Shown in pieces: positions 7,610 through 14,780 of a stretch of DNA of 23,892 nucleotides; position 1 is the stretch's first letter; the number at the start of each line of letters is the position of its first letter. The notes beneath the pieces were generated by a model. That model was not told the origin of the DNA and did no database searches. It saw nothing but the letters and a program-made list of their open reading frames with translations. The stretch is from Rhodospirillaceae bacterium. Lineage in GTDB: Bacteria; Pseudomonadota; Alphaproteobacteria; GCA-2731375. A program made the position numbers and the translations under genes. The stretch covers positions 1-23,892 of the forward strand of contig JABIWH010000031.1 in NCBI GenBank assembly GCA_018701215.1. Reading direction: 5' to 3'.

Positions 7610-8188
7610 TCATGGGTCAACGCCTTTTCCGGGCCAGGGCGCGAATTGTATTTCACCTATTATCGCTTGGGCATCTTGAACCGCGGCCATCTGCCCTGCC
7701 TGACAACGCAAATAATCGGCCATGGCGACGACATTGTCCGCCGTCGGCGTGACCGTACCAAACAGATTGCGCCGCAAGGCCTCGCCCAATAGCTCGTCCG
7801 TCCCCGCCAGGCCCTCGTCATAGGCGGCCACGCGGCCATAAAATGCCTTCGCCATATGTTTCACCCGTTTGCCCACGGCGATGTCCGAAACCCCCATTTC
7901 CCGCAACGAGCGGTCCATATCGCCAAACATGGTATCGAACAGAGCCTGGGAAATGTTGCCCGCCCGCGCCTGTAATTCCACATCACCGTCCTGTTCGGCC
8001 AATTTGGACAAGGGACGCAATAAAAGGAAGACATGCATGACGATCAGATCAAAGCGGCCGTCCACGGAATCGGGCACCCCATGCTCGGCATAAAACAATG
8101 GTTGGCGCGCCTGGGCGACGGCGATTAGATAAAGCGCATGCGCTACATCGTCGCCCTTGTCCCCGCGGCGAAACCAATTCTTTAACAT
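7610..8188 (-). CDS. Ubiquinol-cytochrome c chaperone (CBP3/UQCC1 family)
   Basis: A 192-residue protein matching the mitochondrial CBP3/UQCC1 assembly factor. It shows a YLIAVAQARQPLFYAEHGVPDS-like opening (residues about 19-40), DGRFDLIVMHVFLLLRPLSK, then the tract ALFDTMFGDMDRSLREMGVS and VGKRVKHMAKAFYGRVAAYD. In mitochondria this factor assists synthesis and assembly of cytochrome b into complex III; alphaproteobacterial homologues are usually assigned the same role. The frame is open to 8284, but the ATG at 8188 (MLKNWFRRG) gives the family-typical start and leaves a 95-base divergent intergenic region with bamE. It likely forms an operon with the DUF177 gene. Presence implies a cytochrome bc1 complex in this organism. 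Confidence 0.85.
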   Translation of the reverse strand: MLKNWFRRGDKGDDVAHALYLIAVAQARQPLFYAEHGVPDSVDGRFDLIVMHVFLLLRPLSKLAEQDGDVELQARAGNISQALFDTMFGDMDRSLREMGVSDIAVGKRVKHMAKAFYGRVAAYDEGLAGTDELLGEALRRNLFGTVTPTADNVVAMADYLRCQAGQMAAVQDAQAIIGEIQFAPWPGKGVDP

Positions 8189-8215
8189 CGCATCAATAGT
8201 CCCATGGTTTGGCCT

Positions 8216-8232
8216 GAATTCGGACCGAATTC
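8216..8232. promoter_or_regulatory. Perfect 17-nt palindrome, possible operator, between CBP3 gene and bamE
   Basis: The sequence GAATTCGG-A-CCGAATTC reads identically on both strands with 8-base arms around one central base. It sits inside the 95-base divergent gap, 28 bases upstream of the CBP3 gene start and about 50 bases upstream of bamE. A site of this form could bind a dimeric regulator controlling both directions. No regulator can be assigned. Confidence 0.4.
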
Positions 8233-8245
8233 CACTCTGCCCAGA

Positions 8246-8275
8246 TTGACATGGCGGCGCCGACGATGGCATGTT
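8246..8275 (+). promoter_or_regulatory. Possible bamE promoter
   Basis: A perfect -35 hexamer TTGACA (8246-8251) is followed after 18 bases by CATGTT (8270-8275), a weak -10. Transcription would begin at about 8282, next to the bamE ATG at 8284, which has no Shine-Dalgarno sequence. This fits a leaderless message, but the -10 match is poor. Confidence 0.3.
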
Positions 8276-8283
8276 CGCCGACA

Positions 8284-8784
8284 ATGAATAAGCCCCTTAT
8301 ACACCACCCTCACCGCCGTGGAGATCGTTTCCGCGCCCGCCTTGGCCTTGCGCCCCTGGCTTTTGCCGCCGCCTTGACAATGACCGCGCTGGCGGGCTGC
8401 GCGCCCATGCAAAGCAGCCATGGCTATGTCCCCGATGCCGAGCTGGTGGAAAAATTGCGGCCCGGTGTCCACGACCGTGATTCGGTTACCTCGCTGATCG
8501 GTTCGCCCACATCCGTCGCCAACTTCAACGGCGAAACCTGGCTATATGTGAAACAGAATTCGGAACATATCGCCTTCTTTGACGAAACCTTGACCGATCA
8601 AGCCGTCCTGGCCGTGAAATTCAACAAGGCTGGCGTGGTCAGCGGCATCAAACACTACGCCATGGCGGACGGCAAGGCCGTGGATCTGGTGGAACGAGAA
8701 ACCCTCACCAGGGGCAAGGAACTGACCGTGATCGAACAGTTATTCGGCAACATCGGACGCTTTTCCAACGCCGGCGAAAATTAG
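8284..8784 (+). CDS. bamE: Outer-membrane assembly lipoprotein BamE (SmpA/OmlA)
   Basis: A 166-residue lipoprotein. After an unusually long basic N-terminus, a hydrophobic segment (residues about 21-37) ends in the lipobox ALAGC with the lipidated Cys at 39. The SmpA/OmlA domain follows: VEKLRPGVHDRDSVTSLIGSP, then the ETWLYV strand and AVLAVKFNKAGVVSGIKHY. BamE is a periplasmic lipoprotein of the BAM complex that folds beta-barrel proteins into the outer membrane. An alternative ATG lies at 8251, but 8284 places the signal sequence better. The gene is transcribed away from the CBP3 gene and ends in a strong terminator. The C-terminal region (ERETLTRGKELTVIEQLFG) matches the alphaproteobacterial extension. 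Confidence 0.9.
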   Translation: MNKPLIHHPHRRGDRFRARLGLAPLAFAAALTMTALAGCAPMQSSHGYVPDAELVEKLRPGVHDRDSVTSLIGSPTSVANFNGETWLYVKQNSEHIAFFDETLTDQAVLAVKFNKAGVVSGIKHYAMADGKAVDLVERETLTRGKELTVIEQLFGNIGRFSNAGEN

Positions 8785-8794
8785 CTCGGAAACA

Positions 8795-8831
8795 GAAACC
8801 CCGCCGGCTAATGCCGGCGGGGTTTTATTTT
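8795..8831 (+). terminator. Rho-independent terminator for bamE, shared with hppA
   Basis: A perfect 10-bp stem CCCCGCCGGC / GCCGGCGGGG with a TAAT loop (8799-8822) is followed by TTTTATTTT. It lies 14 bases after the bamE stop and 43 bases before the hppA stop on the other strand. The minus-strand side also has a T-rich run (TTTCTGTTT), so it probably ends both convergent transcripts. Confidence 0.92.
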
Positions 8832-8865
8832 GCCTGCAGCCGACGGTTTAGGTCAGCTCCAACCA

Positions 8866-10974
8866 CTAGTTCCAATGCGCCAAAACGCCCAACAACAACA
8901 AAGCCATGATGTTGGTGATCTTGATCATCGGGTTCACCGCCGGACCGGCGGTATCCTTGTAGGGATCGCCGACCGTATCGCCGGTAATCGCGGCTTTGTG
9001 GGTCTCGGAACCCTTGCCGCCAAGATTGCCGTCCTCGACATATTTCTTGGCATTATCCCAGGCACCGCCGCCGACCGTCATCGAGATGGCCAGATACAGC
9101 CCCGTGACGATGACACCCAGCAACATCGCACCCACGGCCGCGAAGGCCTCGCCCTTGCCGGCAATGCCGACCATGACAAAGTACAACACGATGGGGGCCA
9201 AGACAGGCAACATCGAGGGGATAATCATCTCCTTGATCGCCGCCTTGGTCAGCAGATCCACGGTACGACCGTAATCAGGCTTGGAGGTACCCGCCATGAT
9301 GCCCGGATCGTTCTTGAACTGGCTGCGGACCTCTTCCACCACGGTGCCCGCCGCGCGGCCAACAGCCGTCATGGACATGGCGCCAAAGAGGAAGGGCAAC
9401 AAACCGCCAAAGATCAAACCGACAACAACATATGGGTTGGATAGGGCAAAATCGACGACCACGCCCTTGAAATAAGGAAATTGCTCCGCATTCGCCGCGA
9501 AGAATTTCAGATCCTCCGTATACGCCGCGAACAGCACCAGGGCGCCCAGACCGGCGGAACCGATGGCATAGCCCTTGGTCACCGCCTTGGTGGTGTTGCC
9601 AACCGCGTCCAAGGCATCCGTGGTCTTACGGACCTCCTCGTCCATATCCGCCATCTCGGCAATGCCGCCGGCGTTATCGGTTACCGGACCATAGGCATCC
9701 AGGGCAACAACCATGCCGGCCAGGGCCAGCATCGTGGTTACCGCGATGGCGATGCCCATCAGACCGGCGAGACTAAACGTCGTCAGAATACCGGCCATGA
9801 TGATGATGGCCGGAATGGCCGTCGATTCCATGCCGATCGCCAGGCCCTGGATAACGTTGGTGCCATGACCAGTGGTCGAGGCTTGAGCAACGCTGCGTAC
9901 CGGACGATATTCGGTCGACGTGTAATACTCGGTCACCCAGATCAACAGGCCGGTCACCACCAGACCCACCAGGCCGCAATAGAACAGATGCCTGCCGCTA
10001 AAGCCTGTATCGCCGATCTCGCCCATGCCAATGATCCAGTCGGTCACCGGCCACAGGGCCACGGCGGACAACACGGCGGATACGATAAAGCCTTTGTACA
10101 TCGCACCCATGATGTTCTGGGAGGCACCCAGCTTGACAAAGAAAGTACCGATCACCGAGGTGATGATGCAGGCGCCGCCAATAACCAGGGGATACAGCAT
10201 CATCTTGCCGGCCAATACAGCATCGCCCGCGAAGAAGATCGAGGCCAGGACCATGGTGGCTACAACGGTTACCGCATAGGTCTCGAACAGATCAGCTGCC
10301 ATGCCAGCGCAGTCACCGACGTTGTCACCAACATTATCGGCGATGGTGGCGGGGTTGCGGGGGTCATCCTCGGGGATGCCGGCCTCGACCTTGCCCACCA
10401 AATCACCGCCGACGTCGGCGCCCTTGGTGAAGATGCCGCCGCCCAGACGGGCAAAGATGGAGATCAGCGAAGCGCCGAAGCCCAGGCCCACCAGGGGATC
10501 AATCAGATCACGCCCTTGCACGCCCATCTTCAACAATACCGCATAGGTCACCGCCACGCCCAACAGGGCCAGGCCAGCCACCAGCATGCCAGTGATGGCG
10601 CCGGACTTGAAGGCGATCTCCAGGCCCTTGGCCAGGCTCTGGCGGGCGCCCTCGGCGGTGCGCACATTGGCGCGGACCGAGACGTTCATGCCAATATAGC
10701 CAGCCGCGCCCGAAAGCACGGAGCCGACCAGGAAGGCCGCCGCCACGGAAATGTTGAAAAGCAATAACAGAATAATGAAAATCACCACGCCGACCGCACT
10801 GATCGTCAGGTACTGACGGTTTAGATAGGCCTTGGCGCCTTCCTGCACGGCAGCCGCGATTTCCTGCATGCGCTCGTTACCGGCGCTTTCCGATAATACC
10901 GAGCGTACCGCCCAGATACCGTAGACTAGTGCGATCAAACCGCACACGATGGCAAAAGCCAATCCCGCTGACAT
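8866..10974 (-). CDS. hppA: Membrane-bound proton-translocating pyrophosphatase (K+-independent type)
   Basis: A 702-residue, about 16-helix integral membrane enzyme that couples hydrolysis of pyrophosphate to ion pumping across the inner membrane. The substrate site is complete: GADVGGDLVGKVE (185-197), then DDPRNPATIADNVGDNVGD (203-221), and near the C-terminus DTVGDPYKDTAGPAVNPMIK. GNTTKA at 459-464 has Lys at the position known to decide potassium dependence; Lys marks potassium-independent H+-pumping enzymes, Ala the K+-dependent ones. It starts at ATG with GAGG nine bases upstream. It is monocistronic, facing bamE at its 3' end across a shared terminator. Such pumps are common in phototrophic and other Rhodospirillales and recover energy from biosynthetic PPi. 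Confidence 0.97.
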   Translation of the reverse strand: MSAGLAFAIVCGLIALVYGIWAVRSVLSESAGNERMQEIAAAVQEGAKAYLNRQYLTISAVGVVIFIILLLLFNISVAAAFLVGSVLSGAAGYIGMNVSVRANVRTAEGARQSLAKGLEIAFKSGAITGMLVAGLALLGVAVTYAVLLKMGVQGRDLIDPLVGLGFGASLISIFARLGGGIFTKGADVGGDLVGKVEAGIPEDDPRNPATIADNVGDNVGDCAGMAADLFETYAVTVVATMVLASIFFAGDAVLAGKMMLYPLVIGGACIITSVIGTFFVKLGASQNIMGAMYKGFIVSAVLSAVALWPVTDWIIGMGEIGDTGFSGRHLFYCGLVGLVVTGLLIWVTEYYTSTEYRPVRSVAQASTTGHGTNVIQGLAIGMESTAIPAIIIMAGILTTFSLAGLMGIAIAVTTMLALAGMVVALDAYGPVTDNAGGIAEMADMDEEVRKTTDALDAVGNTTKAVTKGYAIGSAGLGALVLFAAYTEDLKFFAANAEQFPYFKGVVVDFALSNPYVVVGLIFGGLLPFLFGAMSMTAVGRAAGTVVEEVRSQFKNDPGIMAGTSKPDYGRTVDLLTKAAIKEMIIPSMLPVLAPIVLYFVMVGIAGKGEAFAAVGAMLLGVIVTGLYLAISMTVGGGAWDNAKKYVEDGNLGGKGSETHKAAITGDTVGDPYKDTAGPAVNPMIKITNIMALLLLGVLAHWN

Positions 10975-11396
10975 AGGTCACATCCTCTTTGCTGGATCTT
11001 GTCGACAATCGCGGGGCCAAAAAAACAGCATAAAAGAATGCCTTGGCCCTACGGCTTCGCCACTGGGCGAAAATTCGCGCGGAAAATGCCAGAGAAGTGT
11101 CCGAAACGCAACCGTAGCTTCGAGAAGAATGCAGACTTATGAAAAAGCAGCTATGAGCGTATCGCCGCAAGCCATGGGGGCTCGCGGGTAAAACGCCCGG
11201 AACAACCCATAGGCGCGCTCGCATCATCGGCTGCATCAGCCGTATTCCAACCGATTCAGGGGCCGCCTTGCCGCACCTTAGGTGCGATTCGCACGAAAAA
11301 TTTAGTAACGCCGAAATCCGCGTCACTTCGACACATGGCATTTCGACCATCCGCATGCATATTAATGTTTACTAATTTTAACGAGGCCATGGAAAA
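10975..11396. other. Divergent intergenic region between hppA and the cytochrome pair
   Basis: 422 bases with no convincing gene. It must hold the promoters of hppA (left, minus) and the cytochrome unit (right, plus). Several small hairpins are visible: TTCGCC-ACTG-GGCGAA near 11056-11072, CGGCTG-CAT-CAGCCG at 11228-11242, and overlapping palindromes at 11272-11294. The last 45 bases before the cytochrome start are A/T-rich. I could not identify a consensus -35/-10 pair with confidence on either strand. Confidence 0.6.
11272..11294. promoter_or_regulatory. Overlapping palindromes upstream of the cytochrome genes, possible operator
   Basis: CGCACCT-T-AGGTGCG (11272-11286) is a perfect 15-nt palindrome. 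Its right arm is reused in GTGCG-ATT-CGCAC (11282-11294). The compound site lies about 100 bases upstream of the di-heme protein start, in a region otherwise lacking features. It could be a regulator-binding site or an RNA hairpin in a leader. Confidence 0.35.
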
Positions 11397-11963
11397 TTGA
11401 AAACCGCGAGGGACGCATTTACGAACCTTGTCCTGTTCATTCTCGTTGTCCTTGGCGCCATGGCGATTGACGGCTTGTTACATTTTTTCGGACACCGGGA
11501 ATGGGGCCGTCAATTGGGTTATTGGGGCAGTGCCCTGATCCTGCTTTCCCTGCTTCATTCAATACGCAAACGGAAAACCTTCACATTTGGGCAGCCCCTG
11601 TTGTTCCTCCGCCTGCATGAACTTCTCGCCTGGCTGGGCGCGACAATGGTTCTGGTGCATGGCGGCATCCATTTTAATGCATTGCTGCCATGGCTGGCCC
11701 TGATCGCCATGCTGATCACCGTTGCCTCCGGTCTTACCGGAAAATTTCTCTTGAAGAAATCCAAGGCCGTCATAAGCCAAAGACGGAACTCGATGCTTGC
11801 CGCGGGCATGAGCAATGAAGCTTCAGAGGAGCAACTGTACTGGGATTCGCTGGTCGTCGGCATGATGCAGAAATGGCGCAAGGTTCATGTCCCGATCACC
11901 ACGGCGTTTGCGCTTTTGTTCCTGCTCCATGTAGCCTCTGTCATGATTTTTTGGCGGTGGTAG
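11397..11963 (+). CDS. Small di-heme b-type membrane cytochrome (ferric-reductase-like topology)
   Basis: A 188-residue membrane protein with five predicted helices (about 9-29, 41-55, 72-92, 96-115, 165-186). His74 and His88 lie 14 apart in helix 3, and His164 and His178 lie 14 apart in helix 5. This is the spacing of the bis-histidine pairs that hold two stacked hemes in cytochrome b and in ferric reductase/NADPH oxidase membrane domains. No flavin or NAD-binding domain is attached, so electrons must come from quinol or a partner. The start is TTG at 11397 with ACGAGG ten bases upstream; an earlier ATG at 11389 hits a stop after three codons. The eight-heme cytochrome gene begins one base after this stop, so the two proteins very likely work together. 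The named family is uncertain. Confidence 0.72.
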   Translation: MKTARDAFTNLVLFILVVLGAMAIDGLLHFFGHREWGRQLGYWGSALILLSLLHSIRKRKTFTFGQPLLFLRLHELLAWLGATMVLVHGGIHFNALLPWLALIAMLITVASGLTGKFLLKKSKAVISQRRNSMLAAGMSNEASEEQLYWDSLVVGMMQKWRKVHVPITTAFALLFLLHVASVMIFWRW

Positions 11964-11964
11964 C

Positions 11965-12714
11965 ATGCGAACCCGCCTCATTATTCTCGCCCTATTATTT
12001 ACCGTTGGTATTTTTGCCGCCTTGCAGGCACCCGATATCGCACTCAACCCCGGCACCCTGATCAAGGGGCATGAGAAGGTCGAAGGTGATTGCTTCCAAT
12101 GCCATACGCCACTACTTGGGCCAAGCGAGGCAAAATGCATCGCCTGCCACAAAATCGAGACGATCGGTGCCAAAAAACCAGATCGAACCCGTTTTCATCA
12201 AGGCCTTGCCGAGAAAAATTGCGCCGGCTGTCATACGGACCACATCGGCAAGGATGCCGCCAAGGCGACGCACGGCTTCAACCATGGCTTGCTTGGCGAG
12301 GGCTGGCCGACGAATTGTCATGATTGCCACGCCAAGCCCAAAGACGGCATGCATAAGAGCATAATAGGCAAATGTCAGACCTGCCATCAGCCCGAAAAAT
12401 GGCGCCCGGCGACCTTCGCGCATGAACGCTATTTCGAATTTGACCGCGACCATCCCGCCGATTGCGCCAGTTGTCATCTTAACGAGCGCTATGACAGCTA
12501 CACCTGTTATGCCTGTCACGAGCATTCCGAGGCCAATGTCAGAGAGGAACATCTGGAGGAAGGTATCCGTGACTTCAAGAACTGCACCGAATGCCATCGT
12601 AGCGGAGATGAGGACGAGGCCGAGCGGATTTGGCACAGCAAGCGCCAGAGCTTTCCTGGTCTGCGCCGCGGCAAAAGCCATGACGAAAACCGCCACGGCC
12701 GTGATGATGACTGA
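11965..12714 (+). CDS. Octaheme c-type cytochrome, membrane-anchored or exported
   Basis: A 249-residue protein with eight CxxCH heme c attachment sites at residues 43, 58, 86, 118, 137, 167, 181 and 207 (CFQCH, CIACH, CAGCH, CHDCH, CQTCH, CASCH, CYACH, CTECH). Residues 5-22 are one hydrophobic helix followed by AALQAPD. Proline after the possible cleavage site makes an uncleaved anchor more likely than a released protein. Extra histidines (for example His36, His78, His93, His107, His130, His153, His163) could be distal ligands, giving mostly bis-His low-potential hemes as in class III/doubled-CXXCH cytochromes. The C-terminal 38 residues after the last heme are highly charged and heme-free. 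It is coupled to the upstream di-heme b protein. Electron transfer between the quinone pool and the periplasm is inferred; the acceptor or donor is unknown. Confidence 0.88.
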   Translation: MRTRLIILALLFTVGIFAALQAPDIALNPGTLIKGHEKVEGDCFQCHTPLLGPSEAKCIACHKIETIGAKKPDRTRFHQGLAEKNCAGCHTDHIGKDAAKATHGFNHGLLGEGWPTNCHDCHAKPKDGMHKSIIGKCQTCHQPEKWRPATFAHERYFEFDRDHPADCASCHLNERYDSYTCYACHEHSEANVREEHLEEGIRDFKNCTECHRSGDEDEAERIWHSKRQSFPGLRRGKSHDENRHGRDDD

Positions 12715-12734
12715 TCCGGAAAGCGGAAAACGCC

Positions 12735-14702
12735 CTAACCGGCCGGCTTGGCTTTCTTCCGCTTCAGTGGGCTAAAGCCGGGCTTTTCGCCAACGCGCAC
12801 CCTGGCACCCGCTTTCGCAAGTTTGGGTTTATGCGAGGGCGCACGTTTTTTCTTCTTGCCCTTGCTCTTCGGCTTGATCGTGGCTTTTGGCTGGGACTGG
12901 GTCGCGGATTTATCCCAGGTCTTCTCGTCCCCCGGCGCTTTGTCGGCCTGCAAGATGAAGCTGCGTTTTAGTTCAGGTTCGGCGGATGTATCGGCCCTCG
13001 CCTCGCCATACGGTTTCTTCTTTCCGAATGGCTTTTTCTCATAAGGTTTCTTGCCTTGGGATTTGTCCCGATCGGGGCGGAGCGATTTTGGCATCCCATC
13101 CAGCCGCGTTACCGTGACGTTTTTCTCTACCGCGCGGCTTGGCCCAACCGCTTCGAGAAAGCGGTCGATGGCTTCCGGCGCGAACTCCACATAGGTTTCA
13201 TTCTGCTCGATCCTGATGGCGCCGATTTCGCGCTTGGTGATATTGCCGGCACGGCACAGCATGGGCAGCACCCAGCGCGGCTCGGCCTGGTGTTTGCGTC
13301 CCACGGATAGGGAAATCCACACACCGTTCTTGAAATCGTCGCGGCGCTTGCCTCCAGGTGAATTGCCTGGCTCGCCGGATGCACGGGGCCCGGTGTCGAG
13401 CAATTCTTCCGGCGCCGACCGGCCGGCGCGGTACAAGCGGACATAAGCGGCGGCAACCTGCTCGGCGCTGTGGTGACCCAAAAGCTCCTTGGCGAAGGCT
13501 TGCTCCTCGTCCTGCATGGGTTCGGTCAAACCGGGGTCGGCCAGCAGGCGTTCGTCATCCCGCCGCATGACCTCGACCACCGAGGGCGGCCGGGCCCAGG
13601 TGGCTTCAATATTGGCACTTTGCAACAGCCGCTCCGTTCGCCGGCGCCAATTGTGCGGCACCACCAGGACGCTGACCCCCTTGCGCCCGGCCCGGCCCGT
13701 GCGCCCGCTTCTGTGCAACAGGCCTTCCCGGTTCCGTGGCAGATCGGCGTGGATCACCAATTCGCAATTCGGCAGATCAATGCCGCGGGCGGCTACATCG
13801 GTCGCAATACAAACCCGCGCCCGGCCGCTGCGCATGGCCTGAAGCGCATTCGTACGCTCGCTCTGGCTCAATTCACCGGACAGCGCGACCACTGAAAAAC
13901 CCCGGTTGTTAAAGCGCGCGGTCATGTGGTTGACGGCGGCACGGGTCGAGCAAAAGACCAGCGCGGTCCTGGCCTCGAAATAGCGCAGCACGTTGATGAT
14001 GGCATTTTCCCGATCATTGGGCGCCACGGTCAGGGCACGGTATTCGATATCCAGATGCTGGCTTTGTTCGGCCTGGGTCGAGATCCGTACCGCATCACGC
14101 TGATAACGTTTCGCCAGAGCGGCAATGGTGCGCGGTACCGTGGCCGAAAACAGCATGGTGCGGCGTTCTTTCGGCGCGGCATCGAGGATATATTCCAGAT
14201 CCTCGCGAAAGCCCATGTCGAGCATTTCATCCGCTTCGTCCAGCACCACCGCCCGCAGCGCGCCGACATCCAATGAGCCACGCTCGATATGATCGCGCAA
14301 CCGGCCCGGCGTGCCGACCACGATATGCGCGCCGCGCTGCAGGGCGCGGCGTTCCGTCCGCATATCCATGCCGCCGACGCAAGAGGCATGCAGCGCCCCG
14401 GTCATCTCGTACAGCCATTCCAGCTCGCGTTTGACCTGCAAGGCCAGCTCCCGCGTCGGGGCCACAACCAATGCCAACGGCGCCTCCGCATCGACGAAGC
14501 GCTCGGCATCATTCAATAAGGTAGGGGCAAGGGCAAGGCCGAATGCCACGGTCTTGCCCGATCCGGTCTGGGCCGAAACAAGGGTATCGGCATCACGTAG
14601 TTCGGGCGCCAACACCGCCTCTTGCACCGGCGTCAACGTGGCATAACCGCGTTTCTCCAATGCCTGACCCAACGCCGAAACGACGCCTGCAATATCCGTC
14701 AT
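12735..14702 (-). CDS. DEAD-box RNA helicase with DbpA-type RNA-binding domain
   Basis: About 655 residues. All core motifs are present: Q motif TLTPVQ, Walker A AQTGSGKT (44-51), PTREL (82-86), TPGR (131-134), DEAD (155-158), SAT (186-188), and later VFCSTR, RGIDLP and HRSGRTGRAGR. A helical stretch follows, then a DbpA/CsdA-type RNA-binding fold (RWVLPMLCRAGNITKREIGA). The roughly 100-residue tail is Lys-rich and probably disordered (KKPYEKKPFGKKKPYGEA). Such proteins remodel rRNA during ribosome assembly and assist mRNA turnover, often at low temperature. The frame is open to 14744; ATG at 14702 (MTDIAGVVSA) is the better start. It converges on the octaheme gene with a 20-base gap and no clear terminator between them. 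Confidence 0.93.
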   Translation of the reverse strand: MTDIAGVVSALGQALEKRGYATLTPVQEAVLAPELRDADTLVSAQTGSGKTVAFGLALAPTLLNDAERFVDAEAPLALVVAPTRELALQVKRELEWLYEMTGALHASCVGGMDMRTERRALQRGAHIVVGTPGRLRDHIERGSLDVGALRAVVLDEADEMLDMGFREDLEYILDAAPKERRTMLFSATVPRTIAALAKRYQRDAVRISTQAEQSQHLDIEYRALTVAPNDRENAIINVLRYFEARTALVFCSTRAAVNHMTARFNNRGFSVVALSGELSQSERTNALQAMRSGRARVCIATDVAARGIDLPNCELVIHADLPRNREGLLHRSGRTGRAGRKGVSVLVVPHNWRRRTERLLQSANIEATWARPPSVVEVMRRDDERLLADPGLTEPMQDEEQAFAKELLGHHSAEQVAAAYVRLYRAGRSAPEELLDTGPRASGEPGNSPGGKRRDDFKNGVWISLSVGRKHQAEPRWVLPMLCRAGNITKREIGAIRIEQNETYVEFAPEAIDRFLEAVGPSRAVEKNVTVTRLDGMPKSLRPDRDKSQGKKPYEKKPFGKKKPYGEARADTSAEPELKRSFILQADKAPGDEKTWDKSATQSQPKATIKPKSKGKKKKRAPSHKPKLAKAGARVRVGEKPGFSPLKRKKAKPAG

Positions 14703-14780
14703 GTCTATATTCTTTCGCCTTGCGGGATTCAGCCTCGCCCGCACCGTTTAACACACTGCGCCTCGAAAGCCAGTACAGCT

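Noticed and set aside
9481..10767. 428-codon open frame on the plus strand opposite hppA
   Set aside because: Rich in His, Gln and Gly with no domain, and wholly antisense to a full-length, well-conserved pyrophosphatase; typical of GC-rich shadow frames.
10877..11356. 159-codon minus-strand frame spanning the hppA start
   Set aside because: It overlaps the hppA N-terminus in another frame, lacks any family pattern, and would occupy the promoter region.
12112..12696. 194-codon minus-strand frame resembling a membrane protein
   Set aside because: It is antisense to the octaheme cytochrome. The hydrophobic look comes from the complement of Cys/His/Lys-rich codons, and the eight CxxCH sites on the plus strand are decisive.
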